Shown here in pieces: positions 21,787 to 35,718 of a stretch of DNA of 64,000 nucleotides. Each line of letters starts with the position of its first letter. The first letter of the stretch is position 1. Below the pieces are notes generated by a model. The model ran no database searches, was not told the DNA's origin, and saw only the letters and a program-made list of their open reading frames with translations. Both the position numbers and the translations under genes were made by a program. The stretch comes from Globodera rostochiensis (lineage: Eukaryota; Nematoda; Chromadorea; Rhabditida; Heteroderidae). The DNA lies in contig JAEVLN010000011.1 in NCBI GenBank assembly GCA_018350325.1, positions 566,823 through 630,822 of the forward strand, given 5' to 3'.

Positions 21787-24097
21787 ATTTGCTGGTAGAA
21801 AACCCGGTTCAATATGTCTCAAAAAGCTAAGTCGTTTGAAATGGATTTTTTTTTAAAGTTTATCTTTTCTTAAACAGAGAATTCCATTGCTCCATGTTAA
21901 AAAGTTAAAATAAAAATGTTTTAAAATTTTGTTACTTTTTAAAAACTTTGGAATAAACAAATATAATTGTTGTAAATTCATTGATGTTTGATTTGTCTAA
22001 AAACATTTTTGAACAATGATGTTAGGTTATCTTATTAATTATTATTTCATTTAAAATAATTTAGTTTAGGCATGGCCCGTCTCGTGACCAGTAATCCTCG
22101 CTTTGTTGTGTTAAATAAAACGATGTTCTTAATATTCTAAAAAATATATTCTTTAAAATGACAATTTATTAAACAGTAAAAATCGAAGAAAGTTAATTTT
22201 TTATTAAAATGTGTTTTATCTTTATTTGGTAAAATTATTTATTAATTTCTAGCAAAATCAATTTGGGTTCAATCGTTTTTTTCTGTTTGATAGATTATTT
22301 TTAAATGTTTATTAACAATTACATAACAATCATTTTTTTGAAATGAATAAAGGTAAATCCATGTTATTTTTTTATTATTAATTATATTTATTGCAATATT
22401 TTTGGTGAGATTTGTATTTAATATTTAATAATTTTCATAATAAAATGGAATCAAGTTCATTTTAGGTGCATTTTGTTTATAATTAAAAATTTATTGACAA
22501 CTTTTTTATAATAATTTTTACCATCTAAAATTCAAATAAATGGATAATTTGTATTAAAAGTCATTAATTTATGTAATAAAAATCATAAAATCAAAATCAA
22601 AATTTTACTTCCGCTAGATTTTGTTTATAGAGTTTGATTATTACATAAATATGATTATACCGTTTACTAATCTTCTTCATCGGGTAATAATTGCTTTAGA
22701 CATGAATGTGTATTTTCTTTTATTCAAATGATGCATGCTCAAGTGCCGAAGATACAATGTTCAGTATGCATTGAATCTAGCTGTTACATTAGTATAATTT
22801 TTTTTTGTTGTTATTCAAAAAAACCTTACACACTAATACGACATCTGCTCGATAATATCGGTGTAAAAATTTACATTTAATTTATTTAAATTTAAATTTA
22901 ATGTTTTATTCTTAATTTGCATTTGCATTTAGATTTAATTTTGTATTATTTGGCCAGTAGATTGTTATTTTTGTCGATGTCGAGTTTAAATGCTTTCATT
23001 AAGGTTTGCCTTTGTTCAGTTATTTTTAAGTTAAACTAGTTTATTGATATTTTGAAAATTTATTTACATTATATAATCCTTAATTATCATTGAATTTTTA
23101 AGTTTGTGGCCGCTGGTTGGGGTTTTCTTTATTATTCATAAAGAGTATAAAATATTGTTATTTTAACTCTCGTTCTTTGCGCATTATGACTTGTGATAAT
23201 TTGTTTTTTTATTTGCGTATGTTAATACATGTAATTTGGATTTTTTCTTTGTTTTAATTGGTTTTAAACTCATGTGCGAAAGCGGCTAAAGTTTAAATAT
23301 TATTGTAAATTATTTTACAATTTAACAGGAAAACTAAATTATGATTCTACAACCATTTATATATTATATTTATTTTAAATATGTTTATCAAATTAGGTGT
23401 TATAGCATTTCGAGAAATATTCGATTATAAATTTCGAAGATTTTTGTAAGTCACTTAATTTAACTAAAGTTGAACAGTTTTGCACGGTTTGACATATATA
23501 GTTGTTATAAATTGTATAATTACTATAATTACGTATTGGGGACATCATTGGGTTTGAGGCTTGCTTTGATACAAAATTTATTTTTTATTGCTGTTTTTGG
23601 TTTAAATTCTTTAAATTATTTTATTGAGTCAATTTTTTTTTCTTCTTTCGTATAAACGCTAAATAATTGCATTAGAAATTAAAATTTATTTTATATATTT
23701 TTTGACTCACAATTTATTCTTATCGTTTTTCTCTTTATCTCAAGAGGTTTATTACGTAGATTTTGTAATATATTGTCACTTGACATGTTCGTGGGCATTA
23801 TTTGCGCTAAAAATATTTGTTAGTTTATAGTTACTTCTTAATTAATATTTCACATTTCATTAAACTTGAGCATTTAAAGGTGTTTATAAAAATTTTAACG
23901 CATGTAGACATTTTGATTTATAAATTTGATCTTTATTTATTTAATTTTTTAGAAGAATACTCTTACATTCTTTAGTTATTAATTAAAGAAAATATATTTC
24001 TTTTTATAACTTCGTTATCTGCTAATGCTTACCATGAATATTGCCGCGTAAAATTAACATTTATCTATATAAATATTTGAGTGTTTTTTTTCGTCAG
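21787..24097 (+). other. T-rich block with weak exon-like islets
   Basis: Plus-strand islets include 22,070-22,104 (MARLVTSNPRF after TTTAG), 22,725-22,790 (MHAQVPKIQCSVCIESS) and 23,530-23,600. None has two convincing borders. The rest is low-complexity T-rich sequence consistent with introns of a plus-strand gene. Confidence 0.3.
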
Positions 24098-24227
24098 CTG
24101 GGTGGCCCTAACATCTGCACCCACCAGTACAAGAAGCACGGCAAATGTTGCCCTAGCCGCCCCAATCATTGTGCCTGGAGTTGTAGATGCTGTTTTCGCA
24201 TTCCAATTTCTTGCTCTTCAGACATTG
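24098..24227 (+). CDS. Candidate exon of a membrane protein, 43 codons
   Basis: Strong acceptor (run of T then CGTCAG) and donor GTGCGC. The 130-bp exon reads WVALTSAPTSTRSTANVA, then LAAPIIVPGVVDAVFA and FQFLALQTL, ending in a hydrophobic segment. A second frame is also open and gives a cysteine-rich reading; the hydrophobic frame is preferred because its codon and residue content is more ordinary. Family not recognised. Confidence 0.45.
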
Positions 24228-24877
24228 GTGCGCATCTGATAATATCAATATTTTGTATTAAGTAATTTTATTTATTTAATTTTTTTAGTACAATATTATT
24301 TAATTAGTATTAAGAGTAACAAATATTCAAATAAAAGTCAATATCATAACCTGAGTTCCTACTCTTTAATTTACCGATACATTTATTGTTTTTAAATGAT
24401 GTGGTTTGCAAATGAATTTATTTCAAGGCTTTGACCCTAGTCAGATTAAATTTGCTATTAATTCCTTTTATTTTTGTTTCTTCATATAATTGTCAATTAA
24501 ATATTCCGATAATATACAATTTGTCTAATAATGAAATATCGTGTTTTTTATAACAGGTATTTTCTTTTATTTGCGTTGTCGCAGCATGTTTTTACATAAC
24601 AAAAATAAAGGTTCACTTTCGGCTTTGTTTCATTTTTAAGAATTTTTGTAAGTTGTATTTTAAATTGTTCTTTCATTTTTAAATTTAATGAGATAAAGTA
24701 CGCTTTTTCGTAGTTCATTATTTGCAGCTTTATTTAAAACCGTTCTGCTTATGATTTTTCATAAATTGATTTAGTTTTAAGCTAGCAGATAATTCATATC
24801 CCCGCTACGCCTTTTGAGTTAATTATATCTTTAAGGTTGCATATTTATTCAAACTTTTCCGGATTCTAAAATTATAG

Positions 24878-24933
24878 TTGGGCAATCAAAAGCATTAGTG
24901 AGTTTGATGGTGTTTGTGTCACGGTTAATTCAG
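24878..24933 (+). CDS. Candidate exon, 18 codons
   Basis: Acceptor AAAATTATAG and donor GTGCTG. The frame is (x)WAIKSISEFDGVCVTVNS(x) and its end phase matches the exon at 25,668. Confidence 0.4.
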
Positions 24934-25667
24934 GTGCTGTATTAGCGTATTAGGATACAAACACATAAAAAAGTAAATTCTTATTAAGAACTTGCCCTTT
25001 TATATTTTTTTTATCGAATTCACATTATTTAATTACAACAATCCAAATTAAATTAAATTTTACAGAATGTCTAACTAACTATTTTACAATATAAACAACA
25101 AATAATTCCTCCAGTTTGATCTTGCAGTTTGCTAACTTTTCTAGCATGCTTGTAATATTTCTAGCAACTTAACAATTTATAAGTAAAAAATACGTAAGTT
25201 ATTCATTTCAAATAGCAACGTTTACCTCATTAGGCGATCTTATCAGGTTTCAATTTATAATTTATTTTTAAGCTGTGCGTTTCTAAGCTATTTAAAATTT
25301 TATTTTAAGGTTTTGCTAAAAATAAATTATGTATTTATTTATAGGGCTTAAATATTTTGCGGAGAAATTGGCAGGCTCGAGCAAATAATTAATTATATTT
25401 TTAAAAACTATTTAGTAATTAAATGTTTTCTGTTGTTTTTATTTTTATGAATAAATTTTAGATTGCGACGCCATTCCCTTATTGTAGTAGTCGATTGGTA
25501 TACGGATTGAATTTATTTAGAAATTAAGATGTTATAAAATTTATGCCAAAAAATAAATTATTATATAAATAGATTTACAAATTCTTTAATATTAAAAAAT
25601 AGATAATTTTCTAACCCCTAGCATATTGCTTAAACGACATACTAACCGATTGCTCCTCCATTCGCAG

Positions 25668-25774
25668 AATCATCGCGGCCTAAAAGTTGGAAAAACACCG
25701 GAATAGGCAAACTAAACCCTCGTCTCCTCTACCATTTTCACCACGCTAACCTTCATTGTCTCTGTCATTTGTAA
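25668..25774 (+). CDS. Candidate terminal exon, 34 codons
   Basis: Strong acceptor GCTCCTCCATTCGCAG. In the phase left by 24,878-24,933 it reads SSRPKSWKNTGIGKLN and on to CLCHL before TAA. A GTGAGT lies 30 bp further, but all three frames stop before it. Confidence 0.4.
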
Positions 25775-26279
25775 CATTTTCGACTCAAGCGAATCGTTGG
25801 ATGTGAGTACGGACATTAAAAGCTTTTTTAATTAAAAAAAAGCAATAATTTCTACGTATTACTTATAATTAGAGATCACAATTATTTTATTTAACAAAAA
25901 AAACGCTAAACGTTGTCATTTCTAATACAATATGTTAGTTTTAAGAGATTTGTTTTTACGATTATTTAAATTTGGAGTTTAATGTATTGTATTTAAATAA
26001 TCTTTTGCGTAGCGTATGCTGACTTCAGTAGTATTTTATGTGTTAATTGATGTGTTCTTTAGAATTTTATATTAAGTTGTTGTAGTTCAGTGTAGAACTT
26101 GTGGTTTAGTGCATCGAATGGTTTTTAATATCATTAACCTTTTAAATATCGATTTTAGTTCATAAATTTTCAAGTTTTTATTAAATATAAATTAATTTAT
26201 TCGTTTATTAAATGGAATCAGTTTTAAGTTTATAATTTTTTGTTATAACTCTAATCAATTTTTATTTAATTTGATTTAG

Positions 26280-26463
26280 GAAACACAAATTAGATGCAAT
26301 TCAATATTTCTTCTTCATTGAACTCTGGTTCTTTGCCAGCCGTAACTCGGGCTTCTTCGCTCATTTAGCTGCCTTTTTGGCTTCAATCCGCCAAACTTCT
26401 TGTTTTCTTCTACCAGCCAATTTGGTGTCAACTCCGCTTTCAAGAATTTTCTCTTACAAATGA
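26280..26463 (+). CDS. Candidate terminal exon of a membrane protein, 60 codons
   Basis: Acceptor TTAATTTGATTTAG, then 60 codons to TGA. The frame starts KHKLDAIQYFFFIELWFF, followed by NSGFFAHLAAFLASIR and LLPANLVSTPLSRIFSYK. It is rich in aromatic and hydrophobic residues, consistent with two membrane segments. Unrecognised. Confidence 0.42.
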
Positions 26464-29400
26464 AGCAAACATCCAACAATTGTTCTAAATTTAAGGTACT
26501 CTGCTAATAAATGTATTGTTTTATAAAATGAGAAATCGGCCATATATTTTTTATTTACGACCTTAATTTTAATTAAAATCTGAAAAATCGAATAAGAATT
26601 TAAAAGGGCATAAAATGATCACCGCTTAAAAATATGTAAATTCGCCTATAAATAACACTCGTTCACTAAATAGGCAATGATTTAAAAGATTATTTTAAAA
26701 ATATAAATTCAAAAAATTATGATTATAACTAAATGGTACACAACATTAAAATAATCAACCTTTTATGTTTGTGCTTTAAATATAAAACTATGATTGAAAT
26801 AAAAAATGATAAAAAATGCTAAATAAATTAAAATAAATAATCAACTTGACACTTTATTCTAATTAAACATTTTAATGTTCTTACAGAAATGCAAAAAATT
26901 CTATCAAAAAATAATTTACGAAATAAAATCAAATAAAGATTTTGCAGTAAAATTTCAAAAACATAAATTTTTATACGGGATTTTCAAGCTCGCACGCAAC
27001 AAACAACATGGCACTTTCGCAAAGTTCATAAGTTATGAAACTTCAATGAGTATTTTTTTTTATAAAAACAAAAAGTAAAAAAGCAGTAACATTACCAGCT
27101 TAATTAAATATTAACAACGCAACAATGCTTGCTGTTAAAATTGTACCGCTTGTCATTTTTATCAAAGATGCACTATATTATTGAAAGAAAATAATTTATT
27201 TAACCTGAGCCATAAATTTAAAAGTTTACAAAAATATCAATATCAATTAAATTAAAATTATAACTGATAAAAATCCAAAGCAGAAATCTTGATAATCAAT
27301 CGGAAAGCAATTTAAAAAAACAATTAAGCACTTAGCCAAAGCCAATTTTGAGCACAGAAAACATAAAAAAACAATTAATATATTAACTATAATTATAATT
27401 TACACAAACTCAAAACGTCTTAGTAAGATCAAGCTTTCATCAATAATGAATTGATTTTCATGAAAAAAGATAACATCAAAATTAAACAACACCTGAATTA
27501 ATTAACTTTTGGTCTATTCAAAAGATTATTTATCAAAAATTAATTTTCATTTATTTATAATGCAAATAAAAACAGTACTTCATTTTTGTGAAAAAACAAG
27601 GGCTTAAAATGCACGCAAACTAACAAACCACGATAGTAATCAATCTTTTTTTTTGTAATTGATGAAAATCCCTTCTGATGATTATTTACCGGATAATAAT
27701 GTGGAATATCTTATTATTAATGCCGCAAATAAAAACATGTCGGTAAACGCTTCCGATAATTAATCTTTAATTTTTGTGTCACCATACAAATCTATCTTAA
27801 TGTAAAAATGATGAATTGTTGTAAATTTATGAAAATATTAAAAGAAAAAAGCGAATTATTGCAAAAAGATCTTGTTTATTTAAAAAAATATTAAAATAAT
27901 TAATTTTTTTATGAGCAGCGGGCAACAAAATATGATCGAAATTGTCCAAATTTTGCCAAAAATTTGTGCAAAAATTGCAAATTTTGTAATATTTCTGAAA
28001 AAAGAGGTTGAATAACAGACCCCCCCCCTAAAATATTCCTTTTTTTGGGGGGGGGGGTGAAAAATAGAACCTCCGGGGGTTCTATTTTAGAAAGGTATGT
28101 ACAAATTTACTGCTGAATGAATATTTTTATCTCTATTAAAATTTTAAGTAATTGAGCAAAATCAACTTTTTGCAACGAAATTAAAATTTTTAACGTTAAA
28201 TACTTTGTTTTAAATATTCCGTCGCAAAAATTTGGTACGTGAATCAAAGTTTTTCAGTAAATTAAGCATCATTTAAAATTGACAATATCTTCTATAAGGA
28301 TTTTAAATTATTTATAATGTTTTACTTGTATTTATAATTGTTTATATAAGTTGATCTAGATTTACATAGAGTAATACCCTTTTAGTTTATTGAAAAAGTT
28401 TTTAATTTTTAAACCTTTTCAATCATTCTTTTTATATTTCTTTGAAAACAAAATTTGAAGAATTTTTTTTGAAAAATGTCGAATGTATTTTGCTATCAAA
28501 CCCTATTGCCGGCCCGGCGCGTGTTTCTTACGTATTGGGGATTTATTTTCGAACTTTCTGGAATTTATTTTTAATTTTATTAATTTGAATAGATTCTGTA
28601 GGTAATTTATAGTAAATAATTTTTGATGGCCTTATAAAATTTTCTATAGTTATAAAGCCATATTAACAATTAAATTTAATTAATATTTAATTTTCGCATG
28701 GTAATTATGAATTTTAATTTTAGTTAATTTATGCGTTTGTACCATCGCCGAATAATACCAGGGTATAATCATTCTAGATTTTTGCTTTGTATAATTTTTT
28801 TAATGTTTATAATTAAATTTAGGTAAATTATTATATATTTTAGTTTATAACAATTAAATTTATTTTATTAACATCATTTAACAATTCTCATCCGATATTT
28901 GTTTAATGTACCTCCTCCAGTTTTGCGATCGTATAATTTTTTAAAATGAAAATATAATCTATTTAGTAAATTGTGAAACACTATTTTCCGATTAAATGAC
29001 ATTTTTTACCTGGTTGTAAATAATAATATTTGTTTTCTCAAATGGTGCTATAGCCGACGCAATTGTACGCAAGTGCAAAATGTTCGTAAATATAATTAAT
29101 GTTTTTTCTATATTTATTCAGGGCTCTAAGTTAATGCATCCAATCAAAATTACAGTCAAACAAAAGGTTCTGAAGTGATCGACAATCGAATTTGACAAGA
29201 AAATGTAAAATAATATCCTCAAAATATGTTGAAACATTTTGGTGTCTCAATGAAAACGACGAATAAACAATAATATTGCCTATAGATAATAAATAAATTT
29301 TCAAACGCTTTTATATGAGGCGTAAAGCGGCGCAGGAAAATAGCAGATTTGCCCAAAAATGATAGATTCTTCTGTAACATGTATCTAGTTAAAAAATAGA

Positions 29401-30035
29401 GTAAGAATATGCGCGAATAGTTCAAAAGATAAATTAATTATTTTAAAAGGATTACAGACCCTTTCATTGGACATATATTACTTGAAATAAAATCCCGATA
29501 TTTACTTTGGAAAATTATAATTAAATAAGAAGACCGAATCAAAAAACGATCATAAGTATTTTTCTGTTGTTGAATTTTAAATCTTTTAGCCATTAAATTC
29601 CAGCCTTAGTTTAAATATTAATTAAAATAGACATTAAGTGTAAAATCTTTTTTAATAATAAAAAGATAATGATTTGATACCCCAATAAACACCGTTTTTT
29701 AACGGAACAGATAAACCAGACTTAACGTTTTGTCGCAAATTTTTTTTTGATATTTTTTTAAAATTCATACACCAACAACATTGATCCAAAAAGAGATGAA
29801 AAAGTTTGCAGTGTGTTCATAATTCCGTATTTTAATCTTGGTATGAGAGTTCGATTCATTTTGAATTTAAAAATTGTTTTTGTATTTATTCTTATATTTT
29901 TATTATTACAAATTACTAAAAATAAGAATAGAAACTTTATTTTATCAATTATGTTTAAACAGAATTATTAATGAAACCTGTCATCGTGATAAAATTTTCA
30001 AGCAATGGCGAAAGGGATTTCTACATTAGGTCTAC
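26464..30035. other. A-rich (26.5-28.0 kb) then T-rich (28.1-29.1 kb) sequence without a gene
   Basis: Islets near 28,495-28,560 (CCCTATTGCCGGCCCGGCGC), 28,740-28,780 and 29,050-29,080 lack supported frames. The block contains a C-run/G-run structure at 28,020-28,098, listed separately. Confidence 0.3.
28020..28098. mobile_element. G-run / TCTATTTTAG end-like sequence
   Basis: A C-run and an adjoining G-run (arms of nine or more) flank CTAAAATATTCC. TAGAACCTCCGGGGGTTCTA (a 10-bp-arm palindrome) follows, then TTTTAGAAAGGTATGTA. The words resemble the ends at 43,811-43,850 and 46,660-46,804, so this may be a relic end of the same pogo-like family. Confidence 0.4.
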
Positions 30036-30085
30036 CGCTGCACGCATGCTATATTCAATCTCAGTGCGCGTCAAAGTCAGCTCGA
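30036..30085 (-). CDS. Candidate exon, 16 codons
   Basis: Minus strand: acceptor AATTAACAAG and donor GTAGAC around (x)ELTLTRTEIEYSMRAA. Sits in an A-rich block. Confidence 0.35.
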
Positions 30086-33000
30086 CTTGTTAATTGCTTT
30101 ATGCTAGAAAACTAATATATTTTTAAAAAATTCGTATTTGAAAAATGGAAATACATAAACAATAGTTGTAAAAACAATTAAGCAACTAATATTAAGTTCA
30201 TAAATAAATTATTATTCACTAAATTAAATTTTCATTTGAAATTATCTTACCTAATAATTTTTAATCAGTTATTCACTTCCCCAATTAATTAGGTAATGTT
30301 TTCAATTCTTGCAAGAACACAATATTTAATTGTTTGATAGCATAAATTATCTGGCTCTATTGCAGTTTACACTATTAAAAAATTAAGTTATTAAAAAAAT
30401 GTTAGCGAATAAAGCGCATAACAGTAACTAAAATATTACCTTCAGAAACCTCAATGTATTATAACAACTCCTTGCGATTCACAAAAATGCTTTAGAAGAA
30501 TAAAACCCAATTGAAATGAATCGAATCTGATTGGCGAGGGTTTATAAAACATTAATTACAATTAAATATTAAAAACATTTTTCAAATCAAAAATGAGCAA
30601 CTGAGTTCATCATTTTATTTTTTAAAATAAAACAGCTCTGAACATTATTTAAATTTTCATAGGAAAAAATTACATTAATTAGCAAAAAATTTTGATCAAA
30701 TAAATATTTTTTCAATTTAATGCTTTTCAAAACTTACACAGTAACTCCGCATTTCATTTCATGAGCAAAACTAAATAATTCTTACAATTTTTAATAAATT
30801 ATTAAAAAACTTTATATTAAAATTTTTGGTGAATATTAAGAAATCATATTATTTAAGATAATATCAATTGAAACAATAATAAGGCAGCGGGCTTGTCAGA
30901 CTCCGCAATATCTGTCCCTCGCATTTATAATTAAAATTTTATTTCAACTTTAGTTTATAATTAAAAATGATTTGATTTATGTATTAAATTTTTTCGTCAG
31001 TATTTTAATGACAGAACATTCATATATAGGAGAGAAAATATTCGTCACGAGATTGGGAACCATTTTTAATTCGATAATATGCTAGTTATAGTTAATAGGC
31101 CTATATATTTAGATTTAAAATGAATAATTTTTATTTAATTATTTTCGAATTGATTAAATTAGGATTGATGCTGATTTGTGAGTACGTTATATTTTATTTT
31201 ATTTTTTATCACCGATGTTGGTTGATTCCCGTTATTATTTCTTAGATAATTTATTTATTTGAAAAAATATATATCACACATTGATAATAAAAATTTCTTA
31301 AAAAATAAAATTGTTTGCCTATATCTTATTATTGTAATTTTTTATGCTTTAAAATAAAACTTAAAGAAGTTTAAGAAGTATTCAACATGAAACTAAAATT
31401 AATTGCTACACAGAAGAATAGTGAAAAACAAAGCCGGCGCTGGGAATATTTTAACAAAAACTGGCAATTTTTGTTAAGAAAATTAAAGCAAAACATTCAG
31501 AAAAACGTGAAAGTCAGCTTTTTCTGTTGCTTTTATTTGTATTAATATTTAGGACATGTAATAACAATATTGACCTCCACATCCAGATTGTGTTTTTGTT
31601 GCGTTTGAATTGTTTAGACTTTACACCGATTAATGCAGTTTTTATATTATTCGTAGCTCAGTTTATATCAAATGACTCTCTTTCTCAGTATGCCTATAAT
31701 AAAATCCCATTTTCAAAAGTTTATTTTAAGTTTTAAAAATTAAGTTGAGTTAGTTTCCTTCTAAATTATTTACTATTTAAACAAGGCTAATCTCTGTAAG
31801 AATGTTGTATACTTTGACTTTTATTATGCATTTTAATGAATAGCAATTATCTTTATTTTTCAGTATATAGGATTATTTAAGCGTTTCAATTTATGTATAA
31901 AATGTTGTAATTTTGAAACAAATCAATAAATAAATTTATTTATTAAAAAAATGATAGTTTTTATTTTAATTATTTTTACCAACCTGATGATGCGTTTCTA
32001 ATTTTGATTTTTCTGAATAATTTGTGCGCTATTTTTCTGAATATTTCCAAAATGATTTTTAATTGAAAATCTTATTGATGCAACAAACAGATTTGTTGCA
32101 GCCATGACTCAAACATGTGACTTGCTTCATACATTGCTCTATATTTTTCCTTTCCTTTAGATTTGTTTATTATAAATACAAACAAACTTTATTTAGTTGT
32201 TGTCTAAATCTTGAAATTTTATTGCGATCACACACAAGCAGCTTTCAATATCTAACATTAAAATGCATTAATTTCTTTTTTATAAATTTATTCTTTATTT
32301 ATTAATTTTAAAAGAATTTGTGTTATATATTTTGCTTTTTATTTAAAGGTTTGCATTATATTGGTTAAAATATATTTTTTTATAACTTCGATATCTGCCA
32401 ATGCTTACATTAATATTACCGCGTATTCGCCCATTCGTTTCTCACAAAGAAACTTTTTTTAGTTTACATATTTTCAAACAATATAAAGTTGGCAAATAAT
32501 ATTTTAAAGAGGCTTTGAAATGTCGACCTTTTCTTAAATATATTTTTGCCAAATGATTTCTTAAAGTTATATGCAGAGGTCTACTAAAAACCCAAATCAA
32601 AATTGAATGACTATGATTGAAGAAGACGTTGCCCGTTTCGCTCCTCCCCCTCCAGGGAAATCGATTTTATACACCAAATTATGCATATATTCGCTGAAAG
32701 ATCACAGCTGAAACAAAAAACGGAAAATCATTTTTTACGTTAAATAAACTATACATCGTTATTTTAATATTTCGCAGATTATTAGGATCGTGTTTATATA
32801 AAATTATTGCACCAGCATTTAAATGAAAGTACATTAATTACCGCTTTTCATTTTAAACAATTACAAAACCAAACGATTTTTTTTTTTTTTTTATTTTTAA
32901 TGTTTAATTTAGTTTTTTTTAATGAAATAAAAACTTAAAAACTAAGTTATTCATATACTCCCATCAATTGCTGTTAAACTGAGGACATCTGTTTTTGATG

Positions 33001-33170
33001 GTTTATACCATTATGCTAAACGCAATCAAGTGAAGCAATTTCACTAACTGTTTCTTTAATAGTTTTCGCAATTGAATTTTATTTCTTTCTTTAAAATGAT
33101 TTTTAGGTAAACAAAGTCTTGTAAATTTTTAGATAGCTTTAAATATGTTTATTTATTAATTAGAATTTAG
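30086..33170. other. A-rich to 30.9 kb, then T-rich; no supported gene
   Basis: Islets at 30,880-30,920, 31,420-31,470 and 32,600-32,720. The last encodes a short open frame MTMIEEDVARFAPPPPGK on plus but lacks clear splice borders. Long T-rich frames (31,527-31,736; 32,117-32,305) are low-complexity. Confidence 0.3.
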
Positions 33171-33288
33171 ATTTTGAAAATATTCCAAACGCCGGGGACG
33201 GGAGTGCCGCTTTTAGACGCAAACTTCAACAAATTCACATGGTTCTCTATCATAGTCATCGCGAAAACGTCTTCCTTCAACGCGGAAA
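33171..33288 (+). CDS. Candidate exon, 39 codons, membrane-like
   Basis: Acceptor TAGAATTTAG, donor GTGTGT. The frame reads ILKIFQTPGTGVPLLDAN, then NKFTWFSIIVIAKTSSFNAE. One short hydrophobic segment is present. The island stands out by G+C content. Unrecognised. Confidence 0.42.
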
Positions 33289-34935
33289 GTGTGTGTTGAG
33301 GCGCTGCTTCATCACTCCAATGTAAAAAATTATTGTTTTATTTATTAAATCATGAGCACATTATATTGGTTAGATAATAAAAGTTATAACTTTCATAAAT
33401 TTTATTTTATATTGAATCCTGTGTAGTCAAGAAAGTTCATTTTTGGGCAATTGTTTTTAACTAAAATACAGCCAACAAGATTTTTTTTTTTTTTGCGCTT
33501 TTTTTTCAATCGCAGAAGGTGCTTTGTGTATTTGTTTGTCGATTGTTCGATACCTGATTTGAAGACTTTGTTATTAAATTTAAAGTGTTATCGTTTAATT
33601 TAATTTTTGAATTAATCATTTTTTTTCTGGGTTGCATTTTGGGTTTTTTTAATAATTTCTTTTTGAAGTGAATTTTGGTAAATTTATTTAAACATAAAAC
33701 CTTATTTTTGGTAAACCTAAGTCAAGTTAACATATTATCGACAAAGGTGTCAAATTTTATGACAAATTGAAATTTTTTCCGAACGGTAATGTCACAGACT
33801 TTTAAAACAAATTTAAAAATAAAAAATTTACAAATGAATTATTTGAAGAGTTTTAAATTAGCTTTTTTGATATTTAAGATTAAAGAGAGTCGGCAATTAC
33901 TTCTATTTAAATGCTTATGTAAATTAAAACAATATTTTTAATAGATTGGAAGTATAAAAACAAAAAATTGTAAACAATGAAAATAAGTTTATAGTTTTAG
34001 GCTTTAATTTGATTTATGATTTTGCTTTAAATTTTTATATTTTTACAAATCTAGTCATTTATTGCATAATATATTCAACTGGTTTATACCAAAAATTCAA
34101 AAAATTTTCAAAACGGGTTTTAAAATGGATCACAACTTTACTATTATTATTTATATTTTTTTAAATTTTAGTTAATATTTGATTTAATTTAGATGTTTTC
34201 AATTTTAAATCCCTGCAAAAAAACTTCTTATTCGATCTTTTTTTCTATCACCAGCAAGAAACCAAATTGTGTGGGAACTTTTCAGAAACGACGTTGCGCT
34301 TTCTCTAACACTTTAGAGTTTGAGTCTTTGTCGTTAAATTGTAAGATAATTTTACTTTTTGTAAAGTTATGTGAAATTTATTAGATTGTATTTTGTAATA
34401 TTTAAGTTCGGTAAAAATGATTTTTAAATATTTATTTTTTTTATTAGTTATTCAATAATTAAGACTTTATTTATATTTTTCACAAAGATTCTTATTATTC
34501 ACGGCTTATGCTAAACTGTTAATAATTTTTTCGGAATGAAAGAATTTTAATAGTGTAGTGTAAATTTTTTAAAAGATGTTATTATTTGAAGTAATTTATG
34601 TATTTTTACAATTTCAAATTGAACAATTTAATATTCACTTTATGATGAAAAAATATTATTTTTTAATACATACTAAAAATTATTAATATTTCATATAAAT
34701 TTAAAACTTTATATCAAAGTTTGAATATATGAAGCTGATTTTAATTCGAATTAATTTTATTATTATTTGGCAACCCTTTTTTAATTATTTTTTAATAATT
34801 TATTAAATATTATTTATTGATTTCCCTTGCACACATTGATCTGCCCTTTACGCAAATAATATTTCTGTATTGCATTTATTTTAGTTTATTTATAATTATC
34901 ATATTTTGTATATTTGTTTTATTTTTATTTTTTGA
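33289..34935 (+). other. T-rich stretch, possible intron
   Basis: Islet at 34,255-34,330 after CACCAGCAAG reads KPNCVGTFQKRRCAFSNT on plus; the right border is unclear. The rest is T-rich low complexity. Confidence 0.3.
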
Positions 34936-35718
34936 GCTCGGGCGGTTACGGTCGGTTAACGGTTATGACCACTAAAACCGCGGTTGACCGTAGTGACTTT
35001 TTATTCACATTTCACCAACCGATACTATCTGTCCTATGGCTAAGTAGTGAAACTCTTAGACTGATTTTATTTGGTCTAGGTTCTAGCCCCTTCCGCTGTT
35101 AATTTTTTTATTTATATTTTAATATCCCTCCTTTTTAGTTTTCTTACAATTTTTTGCAAAAAATTTAGCTGTAAAAAATTAACTAAGTATTTACATAAAT
35201 AATTAGTTCATTTTAGTACTCAATTACCTAAAATTCGCACGATTTTTCTCAGCATAAGGCGTTAAATATTTGATTTTTTTCCTCGGCGGCGCCTATCGGC
35301 ACCGCCGAACCCCCACCCCCTTTCTTAAAAATATTTTAGGCAACTAATGCGCAAAAAACAAAAAAAAATTACTCTGATCAGTCGCGCTTTGTTAGATTTT
35401 AAACATGAAAGTGTCAGAAGGAGATTAAAAATTTATTCATTGACAAACTTTCTGCTAAAAATCACATGTTGTTCAATACACATCAATTTTGATTTAATTT
35501 TAGAAAGACGCCATATCATGATCGGAAAAAATTCGTTGTAATTTTTCGAAATCTGGAAAACTTTATTGATTTTTAAATAATGCGGGTAACCGCGGATGAC
35601 CGCGAGCGGTTAACGGTTATGGGATTTTAAAAGGCCGCGGTTACGGGCGGTTAACGGTTATGAGTGTTTGAGGACGGGCGGTTACGGTTACGAAAATTCA
35701 TAACCGTGCACAGGCCTG
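34936..35718 (+). mobile_element. GGTTAACGG-module repeat with tRNA-like A and B boxes (copy 1)
   Basis: Left flank GGGCGGTTACGGTCGGTTAA, then a tRNA-like head with box A TGGCTAAGTAG (35,037) and box B GGTTCTAGCCC (35,079). Next come the hairpin (35,283), an A+T-rich middle and a right end of repeated GCGGTTAACGGTTA modules closing GTGCACAGGCCTG. Shares its length with copy 2 at 59,062-59,830 in opposite orientation. No target duplication is evident. A 64-codon open frame in the middle is shared by both copies but degenerate and is not taken as a gene. Confidence 0.75.
35283..35308. repeat. Conserved hairpin inside copy 1
   Basis: Exact inverse of the 14,290-14,315 hairpin, but in an otherwise different repeat family. 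Confidence 0.75.

Noticed and set aside
24041..24265. Secreted cysteine-rich peptide reading of the 24 kb island
   Set aside because: Its upstream part has no signal peptide and is T-rich noise. The strong acceptor starts the island, and the hydrophobic frame is more plausible.
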